Below, piece by piece: positions 37,878 through 45,879 of a DNA stretch of 64,000 bases. The notes below the pieces were generated by a model, which saw only the letters and a program-made list of their open reading frames with translations, did no database searches and was not told where the DNA came from. A program made the translations under genes and the position numbers. The stretch covers positions 1 through 64,000 of the forward strand of contig NZ_JASJEV010000013.1 of assembly GCF_030067675.1 (NCBI RefSeq), read 5' to 3'. This stretch comes from Chelatococcus albus. GTDB lineage: Bacteria > Pseudomonadota > Alphaproteobacteria > Rhizobiales > Beijerinckiaceae. Numbering within the stretch: the first letter of the stretch is position 1; the number at the start of each line of letters is the position of its first letter.

Positions 37878-38252
37878 ATGGAAGCGAGGCATTGGCCGGT
37901 GGAGATCAGGCTCGGCAAGGATCGCCGGACCTTGAGCGTGGCCTTCGATGACGGCTCGCGCTTCGATCTCGCCGCCGAATATCTGCGCGTGCTCAGCCCT
38001 TCCGCCGAGGTGCAGGGCCACGGGCCGAGCCAGCGCAAGACCATTGCCGGCAAGCGCAACGTGGAGATCATCGGCGTCGAGCCGGTGGGCCGCTACGCCG
38101 TCAAGCTCGTCTTCGACGACCTCCACGACACCGGCATCTACACGTGGGACTACCTGCACGAGCTCGGCGCCGAACAGACGGCGAAGTGGAATGCCTATCT
38201 GGGCGAGCTCGAGGAGAAGGGCCTGTCGCGCGAGCCCGTCCGGCGACGCTGA
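37878..38252 (+). CDS. DUF971 (GBBH-like N-terminal domain) protein
   Basis: A 124-residue protein made of a single GBBH-like/DUF971 domain. WPVEIRLGKDRRTLSVAFDD is the opening, then YLRVLSPSAEVQGHG, and VKLVFDDLHDTGIYTWDYLH near the end. This domain forms the zinc-binding N-terminus of gamma-butyrobetaine hydroxylases in eukaryotes, and stand-alone bacterial copies are linked by genomic context to Fe-S or Mo cofactor genes. Consistent with that, it is divergent from moaA. The molecular function is unknown. Confidence 0.85.
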   Translation: MEARHWPVEIRLGKDRRTLSVAFDDGSRFDLAAEYLRVLSPSAEVQGHGPSQRKTIAGKRNVEIIGVEPVGRYAVKLVFDDLHDTGIYTWDYLHELGAEQTAKWNAYLGELEEKGLSREPVRRR

Positions 38253-38302
38253 GCCACTCCGGGGCAGCGTCCCGCACGCGGCTCTCGTCCTGCGATCGGT
38301 CA

Positions 38303-38599
38303 TTTCTCGAGGAGGCGGCGGCTTTCCGGAGCATCGCCCTCGGACGGACCGAGGAGGCGATCGCCGCCCTCGAACGGCGGCTGATCCGCAACCCCAATAC
38401 CGATGTCAGCCGCGTGCTGCTCGCCGCGATCTGCGGCCACCTGGGTCGGCATGACGAGGCGCGCATCCACTGGGATCAGGCGATGAAGATCAATCCGGCC
38501 TACTCCCTTGAGCAACGGCGACGAATCCTGCCCTACCGCAATCCCGCTGATTTCGAACGGATCGTCGAAGGCCTGCGCAAGGCGAGACTGGCGGATTGA
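38303..38599 (+). pseudogene. C-terminal TPR remnant of an adenylate/guanylate cyclase-type protein
   Basis: The frame encodes FLEEAAAFRSIALGRTEEAI, AALERRLIRNPNTDVSRVLL and HLGRHDEARIHWDQAMKINP. It ends YRNPADFERIVEGLRKARLA before the stop. Two TPR-like helical pairs and the closing PYxNPADxERxxxGLRKAGL text are those found at the very end of class III cyclase proteins with C-terminal TPRs in rhizobial genomes. There is no ATG, GTG or TTG close upstream in frame and no cyclase domain. The only in-frame start (38144) lies inside the DUF971 gene. I read it as a relic left by deletion. Confidence 0.6.
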
Positions 38600-38784
38600 G
38601 GATCAATCCGTGAGGAGATTGCGCTCGGACGCCCCCGCCGAAGCGGGCGCCGGGCGCGCTCTGGCTCGGGGCGTGTCGGGACGGTTCACGGGCCGGCGCG
38701 GGGCTGCGACGGCAGCGACCCCGGCGCAACGAAAAGGGGCCGGTCGAAGCCAGCCCCGGGATCGAAGGAGGACCGTGGTATGTG

Positions 38785-39363
38785 TCAGCGCAGGACGACG
38801 ACGCGTGTGCCGACCTTCACGCGCTCGTAGAGGTCGATGACGTCCTCGTTGACCATGCGGATGCAGCCCGAGGAGACCGCCTGGCCGATCGTCTCCGGCT
38901 CGTTGGAGCCATGGATACGGTAGAGCGTCGAGCCGAGGTACATGGCGCGGGCGCCGAGCGGATTGTCGGGGCCGCCGGGCATGTAGCGCGGCAGGTCCGG
39001 GCGGCGGCGCAGCATCTGCGCCGGCGGGCGCCAGTCGGGCCATTCGCGCTTCATGGTGATCGACTGGGTGCCGCCCCAGGTGAAGCCCGGCCGGCCGACG
39101 CCGATGCCGTAGCGGATGGCCTTGCCGCCCGGCTGGACCAGGTAGAGCCGGCGTTCGCCCGTCGAGATGATGACGGTGCCGGGCCCGTAGGGGCCGTTAT
39201 AGGTGATGGTCTCGCGCGGAACCGGCGACGCCTGCGGCCGGAGGCTGTCCGGCTGGGCGGACAGGGGCTGGCGCGTCAGAGGGTCGATTTCATAGGCATT
39301 GGCGTTCGCGGCCGCGCCCACCACGGCGCAGAAACCCGCGATCGCAACGAGAAGGCGGCGCAT
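38785..39363 (-). CDS. periplasmic L,D-transpeptidase (YkuD domain)
   Basis: A 192-residue exported enzyme that forms 3-3 peptidoglycan crosslinks or attaches proteins to peptidoglycan. The signal peptide is MRRLLVAIAGFCAVVGAAAN (cleavage near ANA|YE). The YkuD domain spans about residues 60-190, with the catalytic motif HGSNEPETIGQAVSSGCIRM (His151, Cys167). Text such as YLVQPGGKAIRYGIGVGRPG and TWGGTQSITMKREWPDW is typical of the ErfK/YbiS/YcfS/YnhG set in Hyphomicrobiales. I chose the ATG at 39363 because the signal peptide starts there. Upstream in-frame codons run through a hairpin region. Confidence 0.9.
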   Translation of the reverse strand: MRRLLVAIAGFCAVVGAAANANAYEIDPLTRQPLSAQPDSLRPQASPVPRETITYNGPYGPGTVIISTGERRLYLVQPGGKAIRYGIGVGRPGFTWGGTQSITMKREWPDWRPPAQMLRRRPDLPRYMPGGPDNPLGARAMYLGSTLYRIHGSNEPETIGQAVSSGCIRMVNEDVIDLYERVKVGTRVVVLR

Positions 39364-39679
39364 CGGAAGCCTCGACAAGTCCAGGTGCAACAATCGCTCA
39401 ACGTCACAAGGGCGCCTTGGTTTCGGCGCCCTTGTGCCCGCAATCTGTCCAAATGGTGCCAGAGCCGCAACGCTCGCGGTTGCACAAACGCGTGAAGCGC
39501 GGGACGAGTGGCGTGCCCGCCACACTTTCCGGGGCTCGTGGTGCCGGCTGGGTTAATTTCTGGTAACGAATTACCGTAAACGTTTGCTCAATTCTTCCAT
39601 GATGACCTTGGGCGAAGGGGCCGGCGAGGTGGCGAATCGGGCCTCCCGGCCTCGATGTCCGCCGCCAGCCCGCACGATC
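39364..39679. other. divergent intergenic region with a strong hairpin
   Basis: This 316-base region between the divergent L,D-transpeptidase and chemoreceptor genes contains an 11-bp perfect inverted repeat (ACAAGGGCGCC at 39406-39416 and GGCGCCCTTGT at 39425-39435) with an 8-base loop. It also contains an AT-richer patch (39551-39600) ahead of the chemoreceptor gene. The hairpin is about 43-72 bases upstream of the transpeptidase start and would form in its leader RNA if transcription starts further out. No other feature is seen. Confidence 0.5.
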
Positions 39680-41680
39680 ATGCCCGTCCCAGTTTCACGC
39701 CTCGCACGTTTCACCGTTCGCACGCGCGTTCTCGTCCTCGCCGGCCTCTTCGGGGCGGGAATGTCCGCGACCGCAGCCGCCTATCTCGTCGGTCGCGACA
39801 TGCAGGAGGCGGCCTTCCGGGACTATCGCGCGGCCGTCGTTCTCGCCACCGCGAGCCGCGACGTCGAGGCCGATCTCGCGATGCTGCGCATGGCCGAACG
39901 CGATTTCGTGCTCAAGCGGACCCGGGCGGCCGGCAACCAGATCACGCAGCTTGCGGCCGGATTCCGCACCCAGGTGGACCACCTCGGGGCGCTTGGCCGT
40001 AGCCCGGAGACGGCGGCGCCGCTCGCGCAACTGTCCGAGTTCGCCCGCCGCAACGGCGAGATGCTCGCCGAAATCCTGGCCTTGCAGGACGAGATCGGCT
40101 GGTCCTCCGAGGACGCGCTGAACGCCATGCTGGGGCGGACCGGAGACGCGTTCAGCGCATCCGTGATGCAGATCGCAGATCGCCACGGCGACGCGCAGGC
40201 CCACAGGCTGCAGCTCATCGCCGCGAAGATGCGCATGCTGGAGAGCGACGTCCGCTTCGGCCGCGAACAGCCGGACGTCGTGGCCGGCCGCTTCGATGCC
40301 CAGATGAGCATTCTCCGACGCATGCAGGCATCGCTTCAGCTTCCCGCCGAGGAGCTGAAGGCGCTCGCCGACGGCATCGAGGCCTATGGCGCTGCCTTCG
40401 GGGTCTGGGTCGAGCGGGAGCGCGCCCTTGGCCTGCGCATGGATCGTCTGCGCGACAATTTCGATGTCATGGCGCCGCTGCTCGCCAGCCTGCAGGACGC
40501 GACGGTCGCCATCGCCAAGAGGAATGCGGAAACTCTCGACAGGGTCCAGTCCCGCACGGGCATGACGATCCTGTCGGTCATGGTCCTCGTGCTGCTCGCC
40601 GGTCTGCCGCTCAGCATCGTCATCGGGCAGGGCCTGACGCGCGCGCTTACGCGCCTGCGCCAGGCGATGGAACGCCTGGCGCAAGGCGACCTCGCGGCCT
40701 CGATCCCGCCGGTCGACGGCAGGGACGAAATCGCCGACATGACGCGCGCGCTCACGGTCTTTCGCGACAACGCCATCGAGCGCGAGGGCTTGCGCGGCGA
40801 GCGCGAGGCCTTCAACCAGCGACAGGCGGAGCGCGCGCGCAGCCTGGAAGCGGCGATCCTCGCCTTCGAGAGTGCGGTGGCCGACGCCGTCGGCAGCGTC
40901 AGGCACGCCGCCTCGGCGCTGGAGGAGACCTCGCTATCGCTCGACAAGGCCTCCTCGGACGTGACCACCCAGGCGCGCTTCGCCGGCGAGGCCGCCGCCA
41001 AGGTCGCCGAATTCGTCACCGAGGTTGCGCGCGCGGCCGAGGAGATGTCCGCCTCCATCGCCGAGGTGTCCGGGCAGGCGGCCCGCTCCAGCAGCGTGTC
41101 GAACCGCGTCGTCGAGGAAGTCGACCGCGCCGTTGCCGCCATGGCGGCGCTCGAAGGCGGCGCCGGGCACATCGGCGAGATCGTCGGGCTCATCCAGGCG
41201 ATCGCGGCGCAGACCAACCTGCTCGCGCTCAACGCCACCATCGAGGCCGCGCGCGCCGGCGACGCCGGCCGGGGCTTCGCGGTCGTTGCCGCCGAGGTGA
41301 AGGCGCTCGCGACCGAAACGGCCCGCGCCACGAGCGACATCGCGAGCCAGGTCGCGGCCATCCAGCAGGCGTCCGCCGAAGCCATCGGCTCGATTTCCCG
41401 CGTCAACGGCATCATGTCCGAGATGGCCCTTGCCACCCATTCCGTGGCGACCGCGGTAGAAGAGCAGAGCGTCTCGGTCGATCTGATCGCGAGCCGCGTG
41501 GAACAGGCCTCGAGCGAAGCCCATTCCGGCGCCATGGCCGTCGCCGAGGCGGAGACGACGGCCGAGGGCGCCAAGGTGGTTGCCGACCGCGTGCTCCTGC
41601 TGTCGGGCGACCTCGCGCGGGCGGCGGAGGGGCTCGGACGGGAGATCAACGCCTTCCTGGTCGCCGTGCGGGCAGCCTAG
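39680..41680 (+). CDS. methyl-accepting chemotaxis protein
   Basis: A 666-residue transmembrane chemoreceptor. TM1 is at about residues 16-38 ([20 protein letters not shown]). A helical periplasmic sensor domain of about 250 residues follows, of the HBM-like helical type by appearance. TM2 is at about 295-318 ([20 protein letters not shown]). A HAMP domain ([20 protein letters not shown]) precedes the signalling domain, with the hairpin tip [20 protein letters not shown]. No CheB/CheR docking pentapeptide is visible at the C-terminus. The start is uncertain: an ATG pair at 39599 or a TTG at 39584 would add a proline-rich extension. No che genes are in the window, and the ligand is unknown. 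Confidence 0.87.
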   Translation: MPVPVSRLARFTVRTRVLVLAGLFGAGMSATAAAYLVGRDMQEAAFRDYRAAVVLATASRDVEADLAMLRMAERDFVLKRTRAAGNQITQLAAGFRTQVDHLGALGRSPETAAPLAQLSEFARRNGEMLAEILALQDEIGWSSEDALNAMLGRTGDAFSASVMQIADRHGDAQAHRLQLIAAKMRMLESDVRFGREQPDVVAGRFDAQMSILRRMQASLQLPAEELKALADGIEAYGAAFGVWVERERALGLRMDRLRDNFDVMAPLLASLQDATVAIAKRNAETLDRVQSRTGMTILSVMVLVLLAGLPLSIVIGQGLTRALTRLRQAMERLAQGDLAASIPPVDGRDEIADMTRALTVFRDNAIEREGLRGEREAFNQRQAERARSLEAAILAFESAVADAVGSVRHAASALEETSLSLDKASSDVTTQARFAGEAAAKVAEFVTEVARAAEEMSASIAEVSGQAARSSSVSNRVVEEVDRAVAAMAALEGGAGHIGEIVGLIQAIAAQTNLLALNATIEAARAGDAGRGFAVVAAEVKALATETARATSDIASQVAAIQQASAEAIGSISRVNGIMSEMALATHSVATAVEEQSVSVDLIASRVEQASSEAHSGAMAVAEAETTAEGAKVVADRVLLLSGDLARAAEGLGREINAFLVAVRAA

Positions 41681-41817
41681 GGCCGATTCCCCACCACCGC
41701 CGCAATCCGCCGTGCTTTTCACGCACGGCGCCCGGCCCCATATCCTCGGGTGGCGGCGCGGCCGCATGTCCGACCGGCTGGGGGACGAGTCCTCGGGCAG
41801 GGGGCGGGAGCGAAGCG

Positions 41818-42312
41818 ATGAAGCGGTGGCTGATCGGGATCGCCGCGGGTGGCAGCCTGATCGCGGCATCAGCCCATGGGGCGGGCCCTGCAGGTGCGCC
41901 ACCGGGAGGCCTGGGCGAAGCAGGCAGGGCGGCCTTGGCTCATTGGCTGGCGCGAGAGGACGTCGACGCCTTCATCGACGCGAGAATCGCCGCGCTGCAC
42001 GCGGGGCTTCGCCTGTCGTCTGAACAGGAGAAACTCTGGCCGCCGCTGGAGACGGCGATGCGCAAGGTGGTTGAGCGCCTGCGCAAGGACATGGGCGAGT
42101 GGCCCGACGTCACCCGCCGCGACCTGCCGGCTCTCCTGCGCGGCCTCGCCGACCGGCAGGCCGCGAGCGCCGACATGCTGCGCGAGCTGGCCGATGCGCT
42201 GACGCCGCTCTATGCGACCTTCGACGACGCGCAGAAGCGGCGCTTCAGACGCTGGCTCTGGACGCTGCCCATGCACGGCCTCGCGATCGAACTGATGATG
42301 CCGGATCTTTAG
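41818..42312 (+). CDS. periplasmic LTXXQ (Spy/CpxP-like) protein
   Basis: A 164-residue exported protein with a short signal (MKRWLIGIAAGGSLIAASAH). The mature part is all helical, with the Spy/CpxP signature in the form LRLSSEQEKLWPPLETAM. A second such segment (YATFDDAQKRRFRRWLWTLP) follows about 70 residues later. Spy and CpxP are periplasmic chaperones or stress sensors induced by envelope damage and metals. Its location just before a tRNA and the PCuAC/SCO copper genes fits a metal or envelope stress role, which is inference. Confidence 0.75.
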   Translation: MKRWLIGIAAGGSLIAASAHGAGPAGAPPGGLGEAGRAALAHWLAREDVDAFIDARIAALHAGLRLSSEQEKLWPPLETAMRKVVERLRKDMGEWPDVTRRDLPALLRGLADRQAASADMLRELADALTPLYATFDDAQKRRFRRWLWTLPMHGLAIELMMPDL

Positions 42313-42460
42313 GAAGGCACCGCTGCCCCGCCGCGAGCGCATCGCAGGATACGTTTCCCCCGACCGCGTTGTCCCGGCAGGGCGTGCTCCGCGCACTGCA
42401 GGGCTGCTCACGGCCGATGGCGAGGCCGGACATGTCGGGAAGTGCGGAAACCGCCGGGGA

Positions 42461-42535
42461 TGGTGGGCGCGACAGGGATCGAACCTGTGACCCCTTCGGT
42501 GTGAACGAAGTGCTCTTCCGCTGAGCTACGCGCCC
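42461..42535 (-). tRNA. tRNA-Val (anticodon CAC)
   Basis: On the minus strand the sequence folds as a full cloverleaf. The acceptor stem GGGCGCG pairs with CGCGCCC, then A and an encoded CCA. The D-arm begins TAGCTCAGCGGAAGAGC. The anticodon stem-loop is CTTCG-TTCACAC-CGAAG with anticodon CAC, and the T-arm contains GGTTCGATCC. It decodes GUG. A promoter lies 11 bases upstream (42547-42575). Confidence 0.95.
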
Positions 42536-42546
42536 CATGCCGCAGC

Positions 42547-42575
42547 CTTCTAGGTTTGCTGCGCCCGCTCGTCAA
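42547..42575 (-). promoter_or_regulatory. sigma-70-type promoter of tRNA-Val
   Basis: On the minus strand TTGACG (42570-42575) is followed after 17 bases by TAGAAG (42547-42552), then 11 bases to the first tRNA nucleotide. The perfect spacing and the strong -35 match support a housekeeping promoter. Confidence 0.65.
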
Positions 42576-42726
42576 GCAACCAGTGCATCGCTGGCGCCGA
42601 AGCTGTGAGCAACGCGTCCGCGCCGGGCCCCCGACGCTTGGGGGACCTGCGTAGCTGCGGGCTTTGGCCGCTTTGCGCCACCATGAGGAACGGGGTAAGC
42701 AGGCGGCCGTTCAATTCGGGTTGCCC

Positions 42727-43125
42727 GTGACGCGTCATCGCTCCATCCGCTCGCTCCTCGGCCTGGCTCTCGCCTATTGCCTGGCGGTCCAGACCATCGT
42801 CGTCGGCCTCGGCGGCCCGATGCCGGCGGTCGGCGGCGATGCGCCATGGCCGGTCTGGTGCCGCCCGGGCGTCCTGCTCGGGGCCGAGACGGCGCCGGCC
42901 GGGCCGGACGCGCCGGCGGCACCGGCCGCCGACGGTCACGATCTCTCCTGCATCCTGACATGCGCGGCCGGCGCCGCCCCGGCCGTGGTCGCCGCATCCG
43001 CATCCGGCCCGGCGGTCGGGCCTGCCGGACATCGCGCGGGGCGCATCGCGCATGCGCATCTGCTCCTGCCCCGCGGCCGCAAGGGGCTCGTCGCCGCCCC
43101 GCGCGGTCCTCCGCTCTTCGTCTGA
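42727..43125 (+). CDS. DUF2946-like small membrane/exported protein
   Basis: A product of about 132 residues with one N-terminal hydrophobic segment (SLLGLALAYCLAVQTIVVGL). A Pro/Ala-rich linker and two Cys sites (VWCRPG and LSCILTCAAG) follow, and a C-terminal end with APRGPPLF. This layout resembles DUF2946 proteins, which commonly sit beside copper or outer-membrane metal receptor genes. It begins with GTG at 42727 by my choice; an ATG at 42664 is also in frame. It lies 67 bases before the PCuAC gene and probably belongs to the same copper-handling unit. The function is unknown. Confidence 0.6.
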   Translation: MTRHRSIRSLLGLALAYCLAVQTIVVGLGGPMPAVGGDAPWPVWCRPGVLLGAETAPAGPDAPAAPAADGHDLSCILTCAAGAAPAVVAASASGPAVGPAGHRAGRIAHAHLLLPRGRKGLVAAPRGPPLFV

Positions 43126-43192
43126 CGTCCCTTTCCCGACGCAACGACCAGCCGCGCAATTCCGCTGCGGCTCAACGAGCTTGGAGCATGTC

Positions 43193-43744
43193 ATGTCAAA
43201 CCATCTTGTCGGCCGGCCGGCCGCCCCGTTCCGCCGCGCCCGCCGCCCGTCGCTCACCGAGGCCCTGCTTGCCGCAGCCCTGACGCTGTCGGCGGGCGCC
43301 GCGCTCGCCCACGACTTCAGGGCCGGCGCCCTGACCATCGACCAGCCGTGGTCGCGCGCCACCCCCGCGGGTGCGCAGGTCGCGGGTGGGTTCATGACGA
43401 TCCGCAATGCCGGCCCCGCCGAGGATCGGCTGATCGGGGGCGCCTCCGAGATCGCCGGACGCCTCGAGATTCATGAGATGGGCGTGGTCGACGGCGTCAT
43501 GCGCATGCGGCCCGTGGAGCAGGGCCTCGCCATCAAGCCGGGCGAGGCCGTGGAGCTCAAGCCCGGCAGCTATCACATCATGTTCTTCGAGCTGAAGCGG
43601 CAGCTCAAGCAGGGCGAGCGCTTCAAGGGCGAGCTGCAGTTCGAGAAGGCGGGCACGATTCCGGTCGAATTCGCCGTCGAATCGATCGGGGCGCAGGGGG
43701 CCGGCCAGGGCTCCGGCGCCGCCCATCAGGGCCACGGTGGCTGA
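43193..43744 (+). CDS. PCuAC periplasmic copper chaperone
   Basis: A 183-residue exported protein with an N-terminal signal (EALLAAALTLSAGAALA|HD). The PCuAC cupredoxin-like domain has the Cu(I) site H-(M)-x10-M-x~22-H-x-M: HEMGVVDGVMRM (His94, Met96, Met105) and YHIMFFEL (His128, Met130). It ends in a His-rich tail (GSGAAHQGHGG) that can also bind copper. PCuAC delivers Cu(I) to subunit II of cytochrome c oxidase, often together with SCO, whose gene starts 5 bases after this stop. Confidence 0.92.
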   Translation: MSNHLVGRPAAPFRRARRPSLTEALLAAALTLSAGAALAHDFRAGALTIDQPWSRATPAGAQVAGGFMTIRNAGPAEDRLIGGASEIAGRLEIHEMGVVDGVMRMRPVEQGLAIKPGEAVELKPGSYHIMFFELKRQLKQGERFKGELQFEKAGTIPVEFAVESIGAQGAGQGSGAAHQGHGG

Positions 43745-43749
43745 GCGCC

Positions 43750-44358
43750 ATGCGCAAGCTTCGCATCGCCCTCTGGGGGCTCCTGGCCGCCGCCGCTGTC
43801 GCCGCGGCCGGCCTTGCCTGGCAGGCCAGCCGCGGCGCGCCGAATGCTCCGGTGCGCACGGCAGGCGCCGGCATCGCCGCCGTCGGCGGCCCGTTCCGGC
43901 TCACGACGCACGAGGGGAAGACGTTGTCGTCCGCCGATCTGGCCGGCCGGCCCTTTGCCGTCTTCTTCGGCTTCACGCATTGCCCCGACGTCTGTCCGAC
44001 GACGCTCTTCGAGCTGTCGGAACATCTGAAGGCGCTCGGCCCGCGGGGCGACGACCTCAGGGTGCTCTTCATCACGGTGGATCCCGAGCGCGACACCAGG
44101 GAGCTGCTCGCGACCTACCTGAGCTCCTTCGACCCGCGCATCATCGGGCTTACCGGCACGCGCGAGGAGATCGACGCCGTGACGGTGGCCTACAAGGCCA
44201 CCTACATGAAGGTGCGCACGAGCGGCGACGACTACACGATGAACCACACCGCCTCCGTCTACCTCATGGATGCACGGGGCCGGTTCGTCGGTGTGCTCGA
44301 CTATCAGGAGCCCAGGGAAACGCAGCTCCAGAAGCTGCGCCGGCTCGTCGCGGGCTAG
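43750..44358 (+). CDS. SCO-family copper metallochaperone/thiol oxidoreductase
   Basis: A 202-residue membrane-anchored thioredoxin-fold protein with N-terminal helix LALWGLLAAAAVAAAGLAW-like (residues about 6-24). The copper site is CPDVC (Cys78, Cys82 in FGFTHCPDVCPTT) plus His166 in YTMNHTASVYLMD. SCO proteins deliver or reduce the Cu(A) centre of cytochrome c oxidase. It is cotranscribed with PCuAC, 5 bases upstream, a combination repeatedly seen for Cu(A) assembly. Convergent with gph (6 bases between stops). Confidence 0.93.
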   Translation: MRKLRIALWGLLAAAAVAAAGLAWQASRGAPNAPVRTAGAGIAAVGGPFRLTTHEGKTLSSADLAGRPFAVFFGFTHCPDVCPTTLFELSEHLKALGPRGDDLRVLFITVDPERDTRELLATYLSSFDPRIIGLTGTREEIDAVTVAYKATYMKVRTSGDDYTMNHTASVYLMDARGRFVGVLDYQEPRETQLQKLRRLVAG

Positions 44359-44364
44359 CGCCGG

Positions 44365-45060
44365 TCACGCGAGGGGGGTGGCCGCGGGCAGGAGCGCCGA
44401 GGCCGCCTCCCACAATTCGTCGAAATGCTCGATCACCCGGTCCGGCCCGAGGGCCGTCACGGCCGTGTCCGTATAGCCGAAGGGCACGGCGATGACGGGA
44501 ATGCCGGCGGCGCGCGCCGTGTCGATGTCCGTGCGCGAGTCGCCGATCATGACGGCGCGCGCGGGATCGCCGCCGGCCTGCGCGATGGTCGCGGTGAGGT
44601 GGCGCGGGTCCGGCTTGCAATAGGGGAAGCTGTCACGCCCGCAGATCGCCGCGAAACGGTCGGCGATGCCGAGGGCAGCGAGGAGCTGCACTGAATGGCT
44701 CGCGACCTTGTTGGTGCAAACGGCGAGCTGCCATCCGGCAGCGGTGAGGCGCGCGAGCGCCGCCGTGACACCCGGGAAGAGCCGTGTCTCCTCGGCGATG
44801 CGGTCGGCATAGATCGCCAGGAAGTCGGCATAGAGCGCATCGAGGTGGTCGGGTGCGATCGTCCGCCCATTGACGGCAAGGCCGCGCTCGATCAGCGCCC
44901 GGGCGCCGGCGCCGATCAGGTCGCGCGCCTGCGCCAGGGGCAGAGCGGGCAGTCCCTCCCGGGCGAGGATGATGTTCAGGGTGCCGATGAGATCGGGAGC
45001 CGTGTCGGCGAGCGTGCCGTCGAGGTCGAAGACGGCGATCGGAACGGGCGCTGTGGTCAT
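44365..45060 (-). CDS. gph: phosphoglycolate phosphatase
   Basis: A HAD-superfamily phosphatase of 231 residues. It has motif I FDLDGTLADTAPD (nucleophile and acid Asp), the cap domain (LIGAGARALIERGLAV), motif II VCTNK, motif III with Lys in YCKPDPRH, and motif IV MIGDSRTDIDTARAAG. The size and cap type match bacterial Gph, which removes 2-phosphoglycolate formed by DNA repair or RuBisCO oxygenation. In many Hyphomicrobiales gph lies near rpiA and gor, as here. Other HAD substrates cannot be excluded. Confidence 0.87.
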   Translation of the reverse strand: MTTAPVPIAVFDLDGTLADTAPDLIGTLNIILAREGLPALPLAQARDLIGAGARALIERGLAVNGRTIAPDHLDALYADFLAIYADRIAEETRLFPGVTAALARLTAAGWQLAVCTNKVASHSVQLLAALGIADRFAAICGRDSFPYCKPDPRHLTATIAQAGGDPARAVMIGDSRTDIDTARAAGIPVIAVPFGYTDTAVTALGPDRVIEHFDELWEAASALLPAATPLA

Positions 45061-45158
45061 GACATGCCGCTACAGGCTTGGGGCGGCGCAATCAAGGCGG
45101 GCGCGCCGCGATGCTATGATGCTCGCACGATTCGTTCCGCCCGTTCGTCCGGAAGCTC

Positions 45159-45626
45159 ATGACCCTGTCCATCCCCCGCGCCCTCCGCAGCCGCCTCCTC
45201 GAGGCTGCCGTTGCCACACTCGTCTGCGCCGCGCCGGCCGCCGCCAGCCAATATGACTTCGTCCCGGCGCCGCAGATCGACCTCAATCGCATCTATCGCA
45301 TCGATCGCGTCACCGGTGAGGTCGGGGCCTGCCAGTACGGCCTGAAGGACGGCACGATCGGCGTGACCTTCTGCTTTCCCGTGGGCGAGGGGGCCGGCAA
45401 GCAGGAGCCGGGCGAATACGGCCTCGTGCCTTCCAAGCATGCGCGCGAGGCGGGTGTCTTCCGCGTCAACTACCGCACCGGCGAGATGAGCGTCTGCTAC
45501 GTGCTCAACGGCGAGGTCGTGGTCTGCACGCCCCAGGCCGGCACGCCCGCGGCCGCGGCCGCCACCCAGGCGCCCGACGCGGGCACGCAGTCTCCCGCCG
45601 GCGGCGCCTCCGCCAAGAAGCCCTGA
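45159..45626 (+). CDS. small exported hypothetical protein
   Basis: A 155-residue product with a signal peptide (LLEAAVATLVCAAPAAASQY, cleavage near AAAS|QY). The compact domain of about 90 residues has four cysteines in two similar repeats: YRIDRVTGEVGACQYGLKDG and VNYRTGEMSVCYVLNGEVVV. This looks like a duplicated beta-hairpin module, with cysteines likely paired. The tail is Ala/Pro/Gly-rich. I do not recognise the family and no function is suggested. It is divergent from gph by 98 bases. Confidence 0.7.
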   Translation: MTLSIPRALRSRLLEAAVATLVCAAPAAASQYDFVPAPQIDLNRIYRIDRVTGEVGACQYGLKDGTIGVTFCFPVGEGAGKQEPGEYGLVPSKHAREAGVFRVNYRTGEMSVCYVLNGEVVVCTPQAGTPAAAAATQAPDAGTQSPAGGASAKKP

Positions 45627-45654
45627 GAAGGCCCGAGCGGCCGCGGAACGGGCG

Positions 45655-45712
45655 ACCGTCACCCCGCGCGTCGGTTCCGGATCCCCGGCTCGCTCATCGG
45701 TGGCGGGATGAC
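45655..45712. repeat. dispersed intergenic repeat (copy A)
   Basis: The stretch GACCGTCACCCCGC, then GCGTCGGTTCCGGATCCCC and GGCTCGCTCATC, ending GCGGGATGACAG, is a partial palindrome: GTCACCCCGC at one end and GCGGGATGAC at the other. A related segment, with GCGTCGGTTCCGGATTCC and AGGCTCGCT, occurs at 61880-61917. The shape (GTCATCCCG...CGGGATGAC with a GGATCC-like core) is that of short intergenic repeats common in alphaproteobacterial genomes. Confidence 0.55.
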
Positions 45713-45879
45713 AGGGTACGGCGATCCGTCCCCCGGGGGGCTCCGCGAGACCGCAGGCGAGGCAAAAGCGGGGTTCCGCCTCCGGCGGTGCGCCCATGGG
45801 CTCCCTTCCCGCCGGCCGCCCGCGCGTGCTAGACACGGGGCCGATCCCACGCATTCCTGCTTCATTGCGAGGCTGAGCC

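Noticed and set aside
41709-41729. GCCGTGC-N7-GCACGGC hairpin after the chemoreceptor gene as a terminator
   Set aside because: The stem is only 7 bp and is followed by GC-rich sequence without T residues, so I do not call it a terminator.
42461-42535. tRNA-Val as an integration site for a genomic island
   Set aside because: No integrase gene, no second copy of the tRNA 3' end and no composition shift are seen around it.
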